This document shows positions 47,416-59,589 of a DNA stretch of 64,000 bases, piece after piece. Source of the DNA: Metaphire vulgaris. Taxonomy: Eukaryota; Annelida; Clitellata; Crassiclitellata; Megascolecidae. The notes under the pieces are model-generated. The model worked only from the letters and a program-made list of their open reading frames with translations, did no database searches and had not been told where the DNA came from. The position numbers and the translations under genes were made by a program. The stretch is taken from contig CM030832.1 of the NCBI GenBank assembly GCA_018105865.1, positions 27,110,586 through 27,174,585 of the forward strand, in the 5' to 3' direction. The stretch's first letter is position 1. Each line of letters starts with the position of its first letter.

Positions 47416-48589
47416 ATGAGATGAATTTTTGCATTTTAAAGCAGCACTGAAAACAGTGTTTGTCCTTGCAGTTGCATGACTGCTGTCTATGCTTTGAATT
47501 ACAATAATTATTGATTGCATTGAAGCGAGTTGGCTTGACAGTTGAGGTCTGCAAACACAGTTTATTGTCTGTGTTAATATTTGTTTTGTTCTCAGAATTC
47601 TAAAAGCACGTTGCTGTTTTTGAGTAGGTGAGATTTTTATGAAGATTCTCAATTGTAACGGTAACTCAATTTTAAAAATATTTTCACAAAGAAAACAGTG
47701 CTTTATGTTTTGATTTATCAGCCATCTATGACAGCACCTTTTGTTTTTGAATTCAGTGTTGATGTGTGAAGTGAGATTTCTCTTTTCCTTTAATGTATCT
47801 CTTCTGTTGAAGTAAGAGTATTTCTGCTTAGTAGCATCTTGCCTAGCAGTTCATTTAATGTGAAGTTAATTGCGTCTGCCTTGTATGCTGTTTTAATGGA
47901 CTATGCTATGGTAGTATTGAATGTTTCAACTTCGTCTCTGAGCTGTCACGTAATTGTCTATCGTAAATCAAGAGTTGAATTTATTGACTTTATAAATGAC
48001 TTCTTGTCATTCACTTGATCTTTACCAGCTGAAGATTATGTTTGATTTTATGTCATGAAATGTGCATGTGCCTGACAGTGTCTTGTCTTGATACATGACT
48101 TTCCATTGCATTTCGCTGCATTTTGCATGGTAGCAACAGATGGTTGCCTGTCTTCGGCTGGTGTTTGATTCTGTGTGAGACGATTGTCGCGTGTAACATC
48201 TGGACGGGACGATGCACGCTGGTTGTTCATTTCGATAGCATTTCATTGACTTTTCTGCATCAGATATTTTATGGATTTGTGGCCTGTGATGTTGTAGCAG
48301 TGAGCATTTATTGATGGAGACTGTTGTCCTGAATGATGTGATCATCTTTAGAGTTAGAAGTGCAGGGGGATCAAGTTGAATGCCTCAGTGAGCAATGATT
48401 GGCCCTTCATGAGTTTGGATTTTAGTGTCTGTTTCCTGCTTTTTATGGCCAAATGTGCCTTCGAGTGATGCGCTTTCATTGTTTACGTTTCCCTTCTCTA
48501 ATTACATTTACTGTCAATATTTTAGTGTGTACTTAATATTATGTAGCAGTTAATTGCTTTGACTTGGCTTTGTGCGAATTTGGTATTGT
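47416..48589. other. AT-rich non-coding stretch
   Basis: T-rich sequence with no exon, repeat terminus or RNA gene that I can support. It may be intronic to a transcript starting near 46.4 kb. Confidence 0.4.
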
Positions 48590-48594
48590 TCAAC

Positions 48595-48898
48595 TGGTTC
48601 CCATCAGAAAACCTAAGTTAAGCAACATCGAGCGCGATTATGGGTAGTACTTGGATGGGTGACCATCCCGGAATCTAGATGTGGTGTCAGCAGCCAGCCA
48701 AGCCGTTCATCGCTTAAGCATCGATAAATTGGTAGCAGCATTAAGCTGCGAAGGTAAAACGCAGGTCTAGAGAAAGCAATGGTAACCTCTCTAAATTAAT
48801 GGCATAAGCCACCTGCATCGCCGCTTACCTAGCACACGGAGATCAGCGCTGGACCCTACGCTCGTTCGAGTATGGGGCTACCTTTACCATTACCTTTA
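48595..48898 (+). mobile_element. SINE with 5S-rRNA-derived head
   Basis: The head aligns with the 3' two thirds of 5S rRNA: GTTAAGCAACATCGAGCGCG (A-box region), ATGGGTAGTACTTGGATGGG (box C), then TGACCATCCCGGAATC. An unrelated body of about 180 nt follows, ending in a short repeated tail of TACCTTTACCATTACCTTTAA. The internal 5S promoter would drive pol III transcription. SINEs of this class (SINE3) are known from fish and other animals. No target duplication was identified. Confidence 0.8.
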
Positions 48899-49032
48899 AT
48901 TGCTTTGAGCCATTTGTCTGAGTTCTCTCATCAACACTTGCTCAGACATTCATTCTAATGTAGTGTTGTTATTTGCCTATATTAAGTTTCTCATTGATTA
49001 GTGATGTGCTTCCTTGCCTTAATAGGATCTAT

Positions 49033-52000
49033 TATTATTATTATTAAGACAATTTATAGAGCGCAGTAAGCATAGTAAAGACTAAAGTCAAAAGCGCTTA
49101 ACAATGAACATTATAAGATATATTAAACATATGCGTCTTAAGGCACTTGATAAACAAATCAGGGGAGGTCACAATTGTCACGTTCTTCGGCAGAGAGTTC
49201 CACAGACTCGGATTGCCCCTTCGGAATGATCTGTCACCGAAGACAGGGCTCCGTCTTGGACGGAGGAGGAACCACCAATTGACGACAGTTGCTTGAGCGA
49301 AGCCGCGATCGCCGATCGACTGCCGTAGACTTGATGACCAGGCCCAATAAGTAGCTGGGGCAAAAGGGGTCATACAGCGCCCGAAATGTTAGCCAGCAAC
49401 GCTTGAAGGCTATGCGCTCTGGAATCCTGAGCCAGTGAAGATTATCACGTAGAAACGGTGTCACGTGCTCGTTCCAACTCGAGCCAAAAATCAGACGAGC
49501 TGAGACGTTTAGCACCGACTGAAGACGATTTAGTTGGTTGACAGGAAGTCCGAGCAGAACGCTATTACAATAATCTACTCGAGCTAAGACGAGGGCACGG
49601 ACGAGATTGACGACGACAGGCACCGGCAGGTATCGACGGATCTCCCTGATCCTTCGCAGCTGAAAGAAACAGGTACGAATGACGTTGTCCAAATGTCCAA
49701 CAAACGAGAGTGTCTCGTCAAAAAGAACTCCAAGGAGACGCAGTTCTGTGCTCGGAGTGACATCAACATCACCAATCGGAAGCGTATTCCGGCATATGAG
49801 ATGCCTCCTTTTCGGAGTGCTTAACCAGAGGAGTTCGGTCTTCCCCGGGTTCAGCGATAGTCGATTTTCATCAGTCCACCTCTGGACTAAGGAGATGCAA
49901 TCCGTAATATGGGAACACAAACATTCAACCTCAGATGGAGGGCAGGAGGCATAAACCTGAACGTCATCAGCGTAGGCATGATGGGCAAGCCCACACGTTT
50001 CAATGATACGACCAATGTCAGCCACGTAGAGTATAAACAATAGTGGACCGAGTACAGATCCTTGTGGCACTCCACTAAGAACATGGCATGGAGCCGATGT
50101 GCGTCCATTCCAGCTAACAGACTGAAATCTGTCGGCCAAGTAGTTCGAATCCAAGACAGAGCCAGCCCTTTTTTAGACCAAAAAGTGGATTCAAGTCGGC
50201 GAATGAGGATGTCATGGTCCACCGTGTCGAAAGCAGCCGAGAGATCCAGGAGGCAGAGGAGGGCCAGCTGTCCATTGGCGACCGCTTCAATAATGTCATT
50301 GTAAATGCGCAGGACCGCAGTTTCGTGGAATGGCCCTTCCGATAGGCAGACTGGCCTTTAGGCATTAGTCCATTCATCGTCAAATAGGCCACGAATTGAT
50401 TATTAACAACTCTCTCAAGCAGCTTAGACAAGAAAGGAAGATTGGAAATGGGACGGAAGTTGGATAATTCCGCTTGGTCCAAGCCTGGCCGCTTGAGGTG
50501 CGGGTAGACAACCGCCGCTTCCATGACGATGGAAATTCTCCGCTGCTTAAAGAGGTCGACAGTAGAGTCGTGAGAAATGGAGCAAGCGCGTCTCAATGGA
50601 CTCTTTGAGGAGCCACATCGGGAGGGGGTCGGCTTGGCATTGTTTACAAGGTGATGCCATCACGATGGACGTGACCTCTGCAATCGAAGGAGCAGAGAAC
50701 GGCGTGAAACGGATCCAGAGTAATCCAGAAACTTGGCCGGGCCAGAGTTTGCCGTTCTCTCTCTGATTGCATTAACCTTACCATCCATGAACTGGTGGTA
50801 ATCTTCAGCAGAGAAACTCGACGGCTGACAAGGCCTCTTGCCACGGTTACCCAGCAGCATGTCCAGGTGTTTTTAAGTCTGCCCTGTGTCACCTTTAGCA
50901 GCGTCAAGGGCGCTGTTCCAGTAGTGTCGACCCTTCTGCCTCACGAGGCATCTACTGGCTTTAAGAGCTGAACGCCAGGCACTGTGTGCAGCTGCCTCAC
51001 CATCCGTTCCCCCTTGCCTTCCGGTATGACCGCCGAGGCGTTGCGATCTCGTCTAGACAGCCTGCAGTCGGCGTCATAGAATGGCCGATGAGGACGAATG
51101 CGCACCGACATCTCGGTCACTGGCGCCAAATCATCGAGAATCTTCGTAATATCGGCAAAGTAGCAGTCAGCAAGATCCGAAGCGGTTCTACCTGGAACGA
51201 CGGTTGGCAGAGCTGTGTTGCTTTGAGCCTGGTAACAAACTCATCAGAACTAAAGCCATTCCATTTCCTGCGGAGTATTTTTCGTATAGGTCGGAGGTGG
51301 ACTAGCAGTCGGGATCGTCCAATGAACCACCTTGTGGTCAGACAGACCAGACTCTGACACGGTAACATCGTCAAAGCCTTGCTCAGTGGAAGTTAGAACG
51401 ACATCTAGTAAACCTCCTTGGTCATGGGTCGGTTCCTCAACGAGCTGACGTAGCGAGAAAGCATCTATGAGCTGACCAAATTTCATACTGTCAGAATCTG
51501 TGGGCCGCTCGAGGTGAATGTTCGCATCACCTACCACTAGTAACTGGCATTTATACTTGGCCAGCGCCTCAAGGAGTGTGGCAAATTCTTTAAAGAATAG
51601 TTCCGTAACGCTCTGCGAACCTGGCCGGTATATAGCAACCAGAAGGAACGGAGTAAAGCCACCTCCAATTCTACAGCACAAGTGTTCGAATGTGGTCAGG
51701 TCTAACTTGGTATGAACCTTGGCGATATTTATTCCCGGTTTTGAGACGAGCGCAATACCACCATGGTTGATGAAATGCGCATTGTCTAAATCAGTCCCAT
51801 ACGGTATGGCACGGGACGCCTCCACGACATTATAGCCCAAGCCGCGAAGTCGCTTGATTGATAGCAACACTGTCGGCATGCTCATGCCAGGTCTCTATGA
51901 GAGACAGGAAGTTGAGATTATATTCGTCGAAGAGGTCAGGAACGTTATCGGTTTTGTTATTCACGGAATGAATATTCAGTAGCCCTCCTCTGAGCGTCCG

Positions 52001-52708
52001 TCCAGGATGAGCAATGTGGCGCTGGAGTTGAGGGTACACGAGACCAAGACGCAGTGAACTAATCGGAGTAGAGTTCTCATCTACAGGAGACCTTAGTGGA
52101 GCAGCAGTGTGTCGAAGAGTACGAACAGGCAGAGCAGATGGCAGACACCGGTTGTCGACGAAGGAAGTCTATCACTGTTGAAGTCAGTGAAGATGAACGC
52201 ACCATTCTCGGTCGGCACCAACTTCGGTCGGAAACGTCTCCGGCCTGATCTCTTTCCACGGTAGTGACGAACTCGACACTGGGTCTCACTCTTACAGAGT
52301 CTAAGAATCCCGAATTCGGACAGTAAATCAAGAACACAAGGTGCAGGACGATCACCGTGAGAACAAGCCAGCAGCTCTGTCGACGAATAACGTACTGTTC
52401 GCATAATCTCTACACAGTAGTCTCGTCGAGAAAACGTTGCGGAGAATATAATAAGACGGCGGCCATATTGAACAACGGTGAAATTCGAAATTATAACGGT
52501 GTTGACGTAGCGATCGCTCCGATTCTGCTAAATTTCGCCGTAAGCACTCGAATTTCGATCAAACTGGCACTAATATCGGATTAACTGTCGAACTATATGA
52601 ATATTGGTGCATCACGGGAAACATAACAAGAAATAAAAACCGAAAAAAATAACATTAAATCGCACGATCGGAGTTTCTTGGCAGCCACACGCGGCGCCAC
52701 CTACCGAT
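49033..52708 (-). mobile_element. Near full-length APE-type non-LTR retrotransposon, degraded
   Basis: Minus strand from 5' to 3': N-terminal segment (52404-52093), APE endonuclease in two frames (52039-51830 with LLNIHSVNNK and SLIETWHE; 51885-51250 with HGGIALVSKPG, IYRPG, VVGDANIHLER, SDHKVVHW), a frame-broken linker, RT (50596-50114 with LSNFRPISNLPFLSKLLERV; 50154-49234 with LSGVPQGSVLGPLLF, HAYADDVQVY, VDYCNSVLLG, LHWLRIPERIAFK) and a (TTA)n tail at 49029-49045. Several frameshifts break the frame. The layout fits the L2/CR1-like group. The 5' end lies about 220 bp upstream of the GalNAc-transferase start codon, antisense to it. Confidence 0.85.
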
Positions 52709-52931
52709 CATCTATGATATGCTTTCTCTGCATTTTTGAGTTTTTGAGTTTATTAAGAAATTTGATTGGGGTTTTAAAGTAAATTATTATGTTTCAACTT
52801 GATGTAGAAAATTTAAAGAGACTTTGACTCAAAAATGAAATTGAATTTGATTTTTGTACATTTCAGAAGTCCTTGATATGAAGCTGTTCAACTGAATTAT
52901 TTTTTTAATCGTGTTCAATTTAAGAAGAACT

Positions 52932-55713
52932 ATGATGCCCAAGAAGCAGAAGTCACTTCTGCTGAAACTGTCGGTTGTGGTCGCTCTGCTTTGGCTTGCT
53001 TTTGTACTCTTCATTGGCAACGACAGCGCGTTGTCCGACGACAGATATGGCCGCAATGAACACATGCAATCGCATCATGCCAGTTGGGGCAATGACCTCA
53101 ATGCCCTGGACGGCAGTAGACAGCCAGTCATCGCTCGACCTGACCCAGATAGGCTGCGATTCGAAGCGGCAATGAGAAAGGATGCGGAGGAGGAGGCGAG
53201 GCGCCGGAAAAACGAAGAACTGGAGAAACAGCGGTTGGAAGAAGAGCGGAGACGCAGAATTCAGGGTAGAGCGGTGCCTCCGTTTATGAACATGCAGAAC
53301 TTTGAATCGGTTAAAAAGTCGACGAATGCAACTGTCGTAAACGGTGTCGATCTGTCAACAGTCGATGACTTGACACGGCGTCTCATTGAAAAGGGTCTCC
53401 TTGTGCCAAAGTGGAATCTGGAGAAAGAAGTGGCAGCTAATCCAAATGGGACTGGTGAGACTTCTCTGTTATTCATTTTGTGCTGGTTGGGCTTCAAGTT
53501 GAAACACCGTGCACTTAGTGATTTAGCATTGACTTAGGTTTTGAAATGTCGTCGTCGTTATTTTTTGCTTGTGCAGATCGAGATATTGTGTCTGTTTAGT
53601 GATGTGTTCTGCTGAATTTGGCAGCGTTTTATTGCTGACAATGTTTTGAATTGAAGGTGAATTTGGAGTCGGAGTGATTATTGTGAAAGAAAACCTATCT
53701 GCAATCGAGCGAAAGGAGTTTGACGATGGATGGCAGCACAACGCATTCAATCAGTACATAAGCGACCGCGTTTCACTTCACCGTGCACTTCCAGATGTCC
53801 GTGATGCAGAGTCAGTTTTCTTTTTTCTTGAGTTCTTGATTGGATTTAGAATGATGAGGCATTGGATCAGCTTCATTGCATGATTAATTCATTTTGAAGG
53901 CATTCACTGGTGTAAGTATGTAATTCTTCAGATGCAAAACGAGGCAATATCGTGAAAAGCTTCCCCAGGCAAGTGTCATTATCATATTTCACAACGAAGC
54001 ATGGACCGTTCTACTGAGAACTGTTCACAGTGTTCTCGATCGTTCTCCTCCACATCTCATCAAGGAAGTCATTCTCGTTGATGACTTTTCTGATTTCGGT
54101 TTGTCACTTGAGATCAATTTTTAAATTTAAGAATTCTAGAGGAGTTGACTGATTTGGGCAACATTCTTCCTATTAATGCAATGGAAAAGTTCTCATCATC
54201 CAAAACATCATAGATGTTTTGGATGATGAGACCTTGAAGTACCAGTACAGCAGTGCGTATTCAACGAGTGTCTTTGAGTTTGTTGTTATTGATATTCATT
54301 GTAGCTTCATTAGCATGTGTAACATCATGGATTGTTTTCTAGATCACTTGAAGACTCGGTTGGATGAATATGTTGCCAAACTGGAGAAAGTGCGAGTGGT
54401 GCGTGGCAAGAAGCGCGAAGGACTGATCCGGGCGAGACTGCTTGGCGCTTCTGTTGCCTTTGCCGAGGTTCTTATCTTCCTCGATTCGCACTGCGAATGC
54501 ACTAAAGGTTTCCTCAGTTGATTATATCTGTTCTATTTTATTCAGATTTTTCAATAAACTGAAGATCTGAATCATGTTTTTCATATTCTTGACAAGTATA
54601 AATTGAAATTTCTAAAGCATTTACTCTTTCTCGGTTCAATATTTTGTATATTTTACAATTTTAGGCTTTCAAATGATTGTTTGGTCTTTGCTGAAGTTTA
54701 GACTTGTTTTTAGCTTTTGTTTTGATGAATTGTAATGGCTGAATGTTTGAGCCGATGGTTTTTATCAATTGCAGAGTGCAGAGTGGCTTCTTTTGAGCAT
54801 TGGTCTGTCTTCTCTCTTGTCTGATTATCAATTGATTGTTTTGATTGTTTATGTTAATAGTCACTAGTTGTCTTTGTCTCTAGAACCCATAACTAACTCC
54901 TCTCAAATCTTAATCACTTCCTTTAACCTGATTGTTTTGTGTCCATTTCTTAATGTTTGTGAGGAACTTGTCTTATTTCAGTTTGCTTATAAATGATGTT
55001 TGAATTGTGTGGATCTCATTATAATGGCATTTGTCTTGCATCTGTCATGTGATTGGTCAAAGTGACTTTGCATATGAAGTGATGTCCTTTTCAGTTTTGA
55101 TCTTTTGAAGACTGTTCTGCTTCTCTTGTTATAGGTTGGTTGGAACCCATGCTCGATCGTATCGCAGAGAATCGTTCGAATGTTGTGGCTCCGATCATAG
55201 ATGTTTTGGATGATGAGACCTTGAAGTACCAGTACAGCAGTGCGTATTCAACGAGTGTCGGAGGATTTGACTGGAACCTGCAGTTCAACTGGCATCCAGT
55301 TCCCGATCGAGAGAAGAAACGAAGAAAGAGCATGGTAGATCCAGTCTGGTGAGCAGCTCATCAGTGTTTTCACGTCTGGAATTGTTCCTGTCTTAATGAT
55401 TGCTTTCAATTTAGGCAGTGAATCTCTTGTTGAATTTTGTCTGACTTGGCGATTGTAGGAGTCCCACAATGGCCGGTGGTTTGTTTGGAATCAGCCGGGA
55501 ATACTTTGAGTACCTGGGTACTTATGACCCAGGGATGGACATTTGGGGAGGGGAGAACCTGGAGCTTTCTTTCAGAGTAAGTCCATCTTTTGGCATTTCA
55601 TTTCATGTTGTGCATGTTAATAACTATGTGACAGTGTGACCAGTTGTGCTTCAATGCATTCAATTATATGGGGCAGTTGAAGAATTGTGCACTTACTTAC
55701 ATGCATACAGACA

Positions 55714-55747
<34 letters not shown>

Positions 55748-55841
55748 CATATATACATACATACATATAATGCTATAGATAATGCATATGATATACACAT
55801 ATGTAAATATTGTTGTCCAATGGTTCCCTTTTGGTCTTCTT

Positions 55842-55890
<49 letters not shown>

Positions 55891-58680
55891 GAATTGTTTA
55901 ATTCTAGATTAGTTATATGTGCATTCATGAATTTATTGCTTAACTCTGTGACTCTTATCATTAACCTTGTCCAAATGTAATTCATTTAATGGTCAACTGT
56001 ATAAATAGGGGAGAAGACCACTTTGATCTCATCTTCAGTTCACAGCTTCTGTCTGTTGATCTTCTCAAATCTCCATCTTTTTAAGTCTTTGCTCTCAGTT
56101 TATTTTAGGTGACAGTCTTAATCTACAGTTGATGCCTTGTTTTTGCGTCTAACTCTTTTGCAATGACTTCCGGTGTGGATGCGGTAGATTTGGATGTGCG
56201 GTGGAGTGCTGGAGCAGGTCATGTGTTCTCATGTCGGGCACATTTTCCGTCACAGAAGTCCCTACGCCTGGCGCTCCGGGACAAATGTTCTCAAGAAAAA
56301 CTCCATTCGTCTTGCTGAAGTCTGGATGGACGAATACAAGAAATACTATTATGAGAGATTTAATTTTGATTTGGTAAAACACTGCTTTCAATTAACCGGC
56401 CTCTGTTCTCTGAGGCCGCCTCACTTCTCTGAGGCCGGCCTCTGTTCTCTGCATTCAGCTTTTCTTTGAAAGGCGCTTCATAGGAGCCACAACTGTAACT
56501 AGTGAGTGATGTGGAAAATAGTGCCTTCAGAAAATATGTGTTTCAAAATGGGTGTTAACCAAAATTGTTTGGATTTTCATTTTTGGCATATTCATAAATA
56601 CCCAGTGTTTTTCCTAAAGAAAATTTTTAATAAAGACAGTTTTCTTGAATCTTTCTGAAATTTCTATTTTGATTAATTTTGAATGTTGTGGCTTCTGTGT
56701 TGCGGGTTTGCTTTTGGTGTTTGGTTATTATATTCCACGGTTCTGTCTGTGTTCTCCTGTTTTTGGTTGTTCTTGTGTTTGCATTTAATTGGTGTTGGGA
56801 GTGAAAAAGACGCAGATTTTCATCTGCATTAACCTTGGACTGCTGACTAATAACCGTGCAGGTATTTTGGTGCTTCAGTCGTCCTTTATTTGTCTTGTAT
56901 TTCGATTGTCATTGCCTGTTCATAGGGTTCTTGGAAGTATGGAGATGACTTCAGTTGGAAAGTTTCTTCGTTTTCCAGATCTTCCATGTCGTCAGTATAG
57001 AATTGAAAACAACGTTTAGCTGAAATTCCTGTCAATGGTGAATGTTTTCTAGATCTGGATGTGTGGAGGGGTGCTGGAAATTGTCGTCTGTTCGCACGTT
57101 GGCCATATTTTCCGCAAGAGAAGCCCTTACAAATGGCGGACCGGAGTAAACGTTGTGAAGAAGAACTCAATTCGTCTGGCCGAAGTTTGGATGGACGGCT
57201 ACGGAAAGTACTACTATGAACGCTTCAACAACGACCTAGTAAGTAGGCTGCAAGGACTCACTGGTGATCCCTAAGCACCAGGGATGGACGGTGGAGTGCA
57301 GAGATGGGGCAGAGGCTCGAGTCACCTCCCTACGCCCGGCCAGAGCACTCGGTGTCTGTACATGGAGGACTGATGGTGATGATGATGATGATGATGGAGT
57401 GTGCATTGCTGGGTCTGTGAAGACATTTGGAGGAGAGAGGAGGGATTGAAATGTGGAGAGACGATTGCAGGGCAACTGTTGGTCTTAATGTGGTTGTACT
57501 GTTGTTATTCTTTGTGTCTCTTGTATTCTGTCTCTGCTTTGGCTTTGGCTTTGGGGTTCAGTTACTCTTGCTGTTTGTATTTAACATTGTCATTTGTTGC
57601 TTTATTGCTTGTAACATTGACGTTAGCTAATATTTGGCAGTTCTAGTTATTGTTTTGGAACACGTTTGAATTGTTTTGGAGAAGGGAATTGTTAATGATA
57701 TTTAGTGTTTTTAGTGAGTTTATCTGGTAAGCACTGATTTCTTATGGATAGGATGAACATAGTAGACTTCATTGTAGCTGACAGCAGTCAATATCTTGTG
57801 ACTGCACTTAATGGCACAGCCATTTGGGTGTTGAGTGTAGATCTTAGCAAACAGGTGGATGAACTGAAATGTCATTTAAAAGATATTAGGCGTTGCTATT
57901 ATTTAGTATTCATAAATTCAGAAAGCAGCTGAGTTCAATATTGATTATCATTTTTTCATCTGAAATTCTATTTTGTCATTGACTTCACACTTCATTCGCA
58001 GAAGTTTGATGTCTCTTGTGTCCTAAACTCTTTTGTTTGCAAATGGATTTGTCTGTCATTTAGGGAGACTATGGAGACATAACAGCACGAAAGCAGCTGA
58101 GAGAGAAACTTCAGTGCAAATCGTTTGACTGGTATTTGAAGACCGTCTTCCCTGAGCTCTTCATTCCCGGTGACGCTTTGGCATCGGGAGAGGTAAACTG
58201 CACCTATTCTGATAATTTTCCTCTAGACTTATGTTTTTGTGTTTGCCGTCTTCTGGTGAGGCGGTCGATGGGTACAGGCGGCCATTTTAACTTGAAGCAA
58301 TGTGTCAATAGAGTCACACCTAGCTAAGTATGTATACTTCAGAATTATTTCAAAATATAACTAGAATAATTTGGGACATAACCTCCTCTTGCTACTGAAG
58401 TGGAATATGCAGCTGTGTCGTGTATGAGCTTAAGTGGGTTTGGTTGTAGAGGTGTTTGATTGAGATTTTCCTGTTGTGTGGATAGATTCGTAACAAGGCT
58501 TCGGGCAGTTTCAACGGCAACCAGCAGCCCGCATGCGTCGACAGCCCAGTCGACAAGAATGCCCACAACAAACCAGTGAAGCTATGGCCATGCCACAACC
58601 AAGGCGGCAACCAGGTCGGTCGACCCCTGACTCTCCTCCTCTTTTGTCTCTTTAGCTCTGTCTGTTTGTATTGTGGGGTC

Positions 58681-58716
<36 letters not shown>

Positions 58717-59192
58717 GGAGTTTATCTATTGATGGTTGTAGTACTGGATGTTCAGTAAAGACGGAGAGATTCGCAGAGATGAGGGCTGCATCGATTATGC
58801 CGGGCAGTTCGTCATGATCTATCCATGTCACGGAATGAAGGGCAATCAGGAGTGGATCTATGGACAGGTGCAGCGCTCCCAACTCTTCTTTTCTTTTGTC
58901 TGACTTCACTGATTTCAGATTATTTACAGTTGCTTATATTCCTCTGTCAATTAAGCATGTTTAATATTTTGTTAATTGTTGATGCTATTCTGATATTAAT
59001 ATTTCTGTTGTATTTTAGGACAACACCTTGCGTCACAAAAACACAAACCTGTGTCTTCAGATTTCTGACGACGGAACGAAACTTGATATGAAGCCATGCA
59101 CTGGAATAGATCGCCAGATATGGTACTGGCGCCGTAAGACTGAGACAACTCCAAGACTCCAGAATACCTCATTGATTCCAAAGGCCAGGTAA
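52932..59192 (+). CDS. GALNT: Polypeptide N-acetylgalactosaminyltransferase, complete
   Basis: Transfers GalNAc from UDP-GalNAc to Ser/Thr in the Golgi, starting mucin-type O-glycans. Exons: 52932-53454, 53657-53810, 53932-54098, 54343-54507, 55135-55348, 55459-55576, then 56188-56373 or 57053-57238, 58064-58192, 58486-58614, 58742-58867, 59019-59192. With one copy of exon 7 this gives 694 residues, and every splice phase closes. Order: short cytosolic tail, membrane anchor ([18 protein letters not shown]), charged E/R-rich stem, GT-A catalytic domain ([40 protein letters not shown], Mn-binding [41 protein letters not shown]), and ricin-type lectin domain ([33 protein letters not shown]). Start ATG at 52932 or 52935. 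Confidence 0.96.
54207..54272 (+). repeat. 66-bp intronic copy of GALNT exon 5 sequence
   Basis: Identical at every base to 55194-55259, which encodes [20 protein letters not shown]. It lies in the intron between exons 3 and 4, without the rest of that exon. Its left end overlaps a 19-bp inverted repeat (54191-54209 and 54213-54231, 3-nt loop). Confidence 0.95.
55706..55770. repeat. (ATAC)n microsatellite
   Basis: ACAT repeats in the GALNT intron after exon 6. A pure TA run follows at 55845-55887. Confidence 0.93.
56188..56373 (+). other. GALNT exon 7a (alternative catalytic-loop exon)
   Basis: 62 codons, phase 0 at both ends: [20 protein letters not shown], then [13 protein letters not shown], then the LAEVWMDEY block. 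The acceptor ...GATGCGGTAG is weak in pyrimidines and the donor is GTAAAA. It covers the same protein segment as 57053-57238. Confidence 0.85.
57053..57238 (+). other. GALNT exon 7b (alternative catalytic-loop exon)
   Basis: 62 codons, phase 0 at both ends: [20 protein letters not shown], then [13 protein letters not shown], then LAEVWMDGY. The acceptor TGTTTTCTAG and donor GTAAGT are both strong. It is 52/62 identical in protein to exon 7a, with many synonymous differences (TGC/TGT, GGT/GGA, CAT/CAC). Confidence 0.88.
58684..58716. repeat. (GTT)n microsatellite
   Basis: Pure GTT repeat 25 nt upstream of the GALNT exon starting 58742. Confidence 0.93.
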
Positions 59193-59583
59193 CAGCCACC
59201 CGTCGAGAATCTTGTCAAGGATCTGCGACCTGAACATTCCTTGGAACTGACGCCATCTGGTGGGCTGACGATCTGATGCCAAGTAACTTTAAGAGGTGGA
59301 GGGTCATTTTCTATGATGCGAAATCCCAAAACTGCCATTTCTGCCCTTTGATAATTGTTTTTGATGATAAGATTTTGAGGTTAAAAGTCGCTTAGGTTCA
59401 TAGGTCATCAGGTTCAAAGGACAATTGATCATGAAAGAGTGAAAGTGTCATCTGCAGAAGAGTTAATTTTTGCTGAAAAAGGTTTCAACTGATTGTGAAG
59501 TTTAAGTAAAAATTTGATTTTAAATGTCTTAGACTCAGAGTTGACATTTTGTAATCGTTTCAACACTGGATTAATTGAATTCT

Positions 59584-59589
59584 AATAAA
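59584..59589 (+). terminator. Candidate poly(A) signal of GALNT
   Basis: AATAAA 391 nt after the stop codon, followed by T-rich sequence. Inferred from position. Confidence 0.5.

Noticed and set aside
48595..48710. Functional 5S rRNA gene
   Set aside because: The 5' third of 5S is absent, several stem positions are changed, and an unrelated body follows. It is a SINE or pseudogene.
57053..57274. Frame running on after exon 7b to a stop at 57274
   Set aside because: It reads through the strong donor GTAAGT at 57239. A truncated isoform is possible but unsupported.
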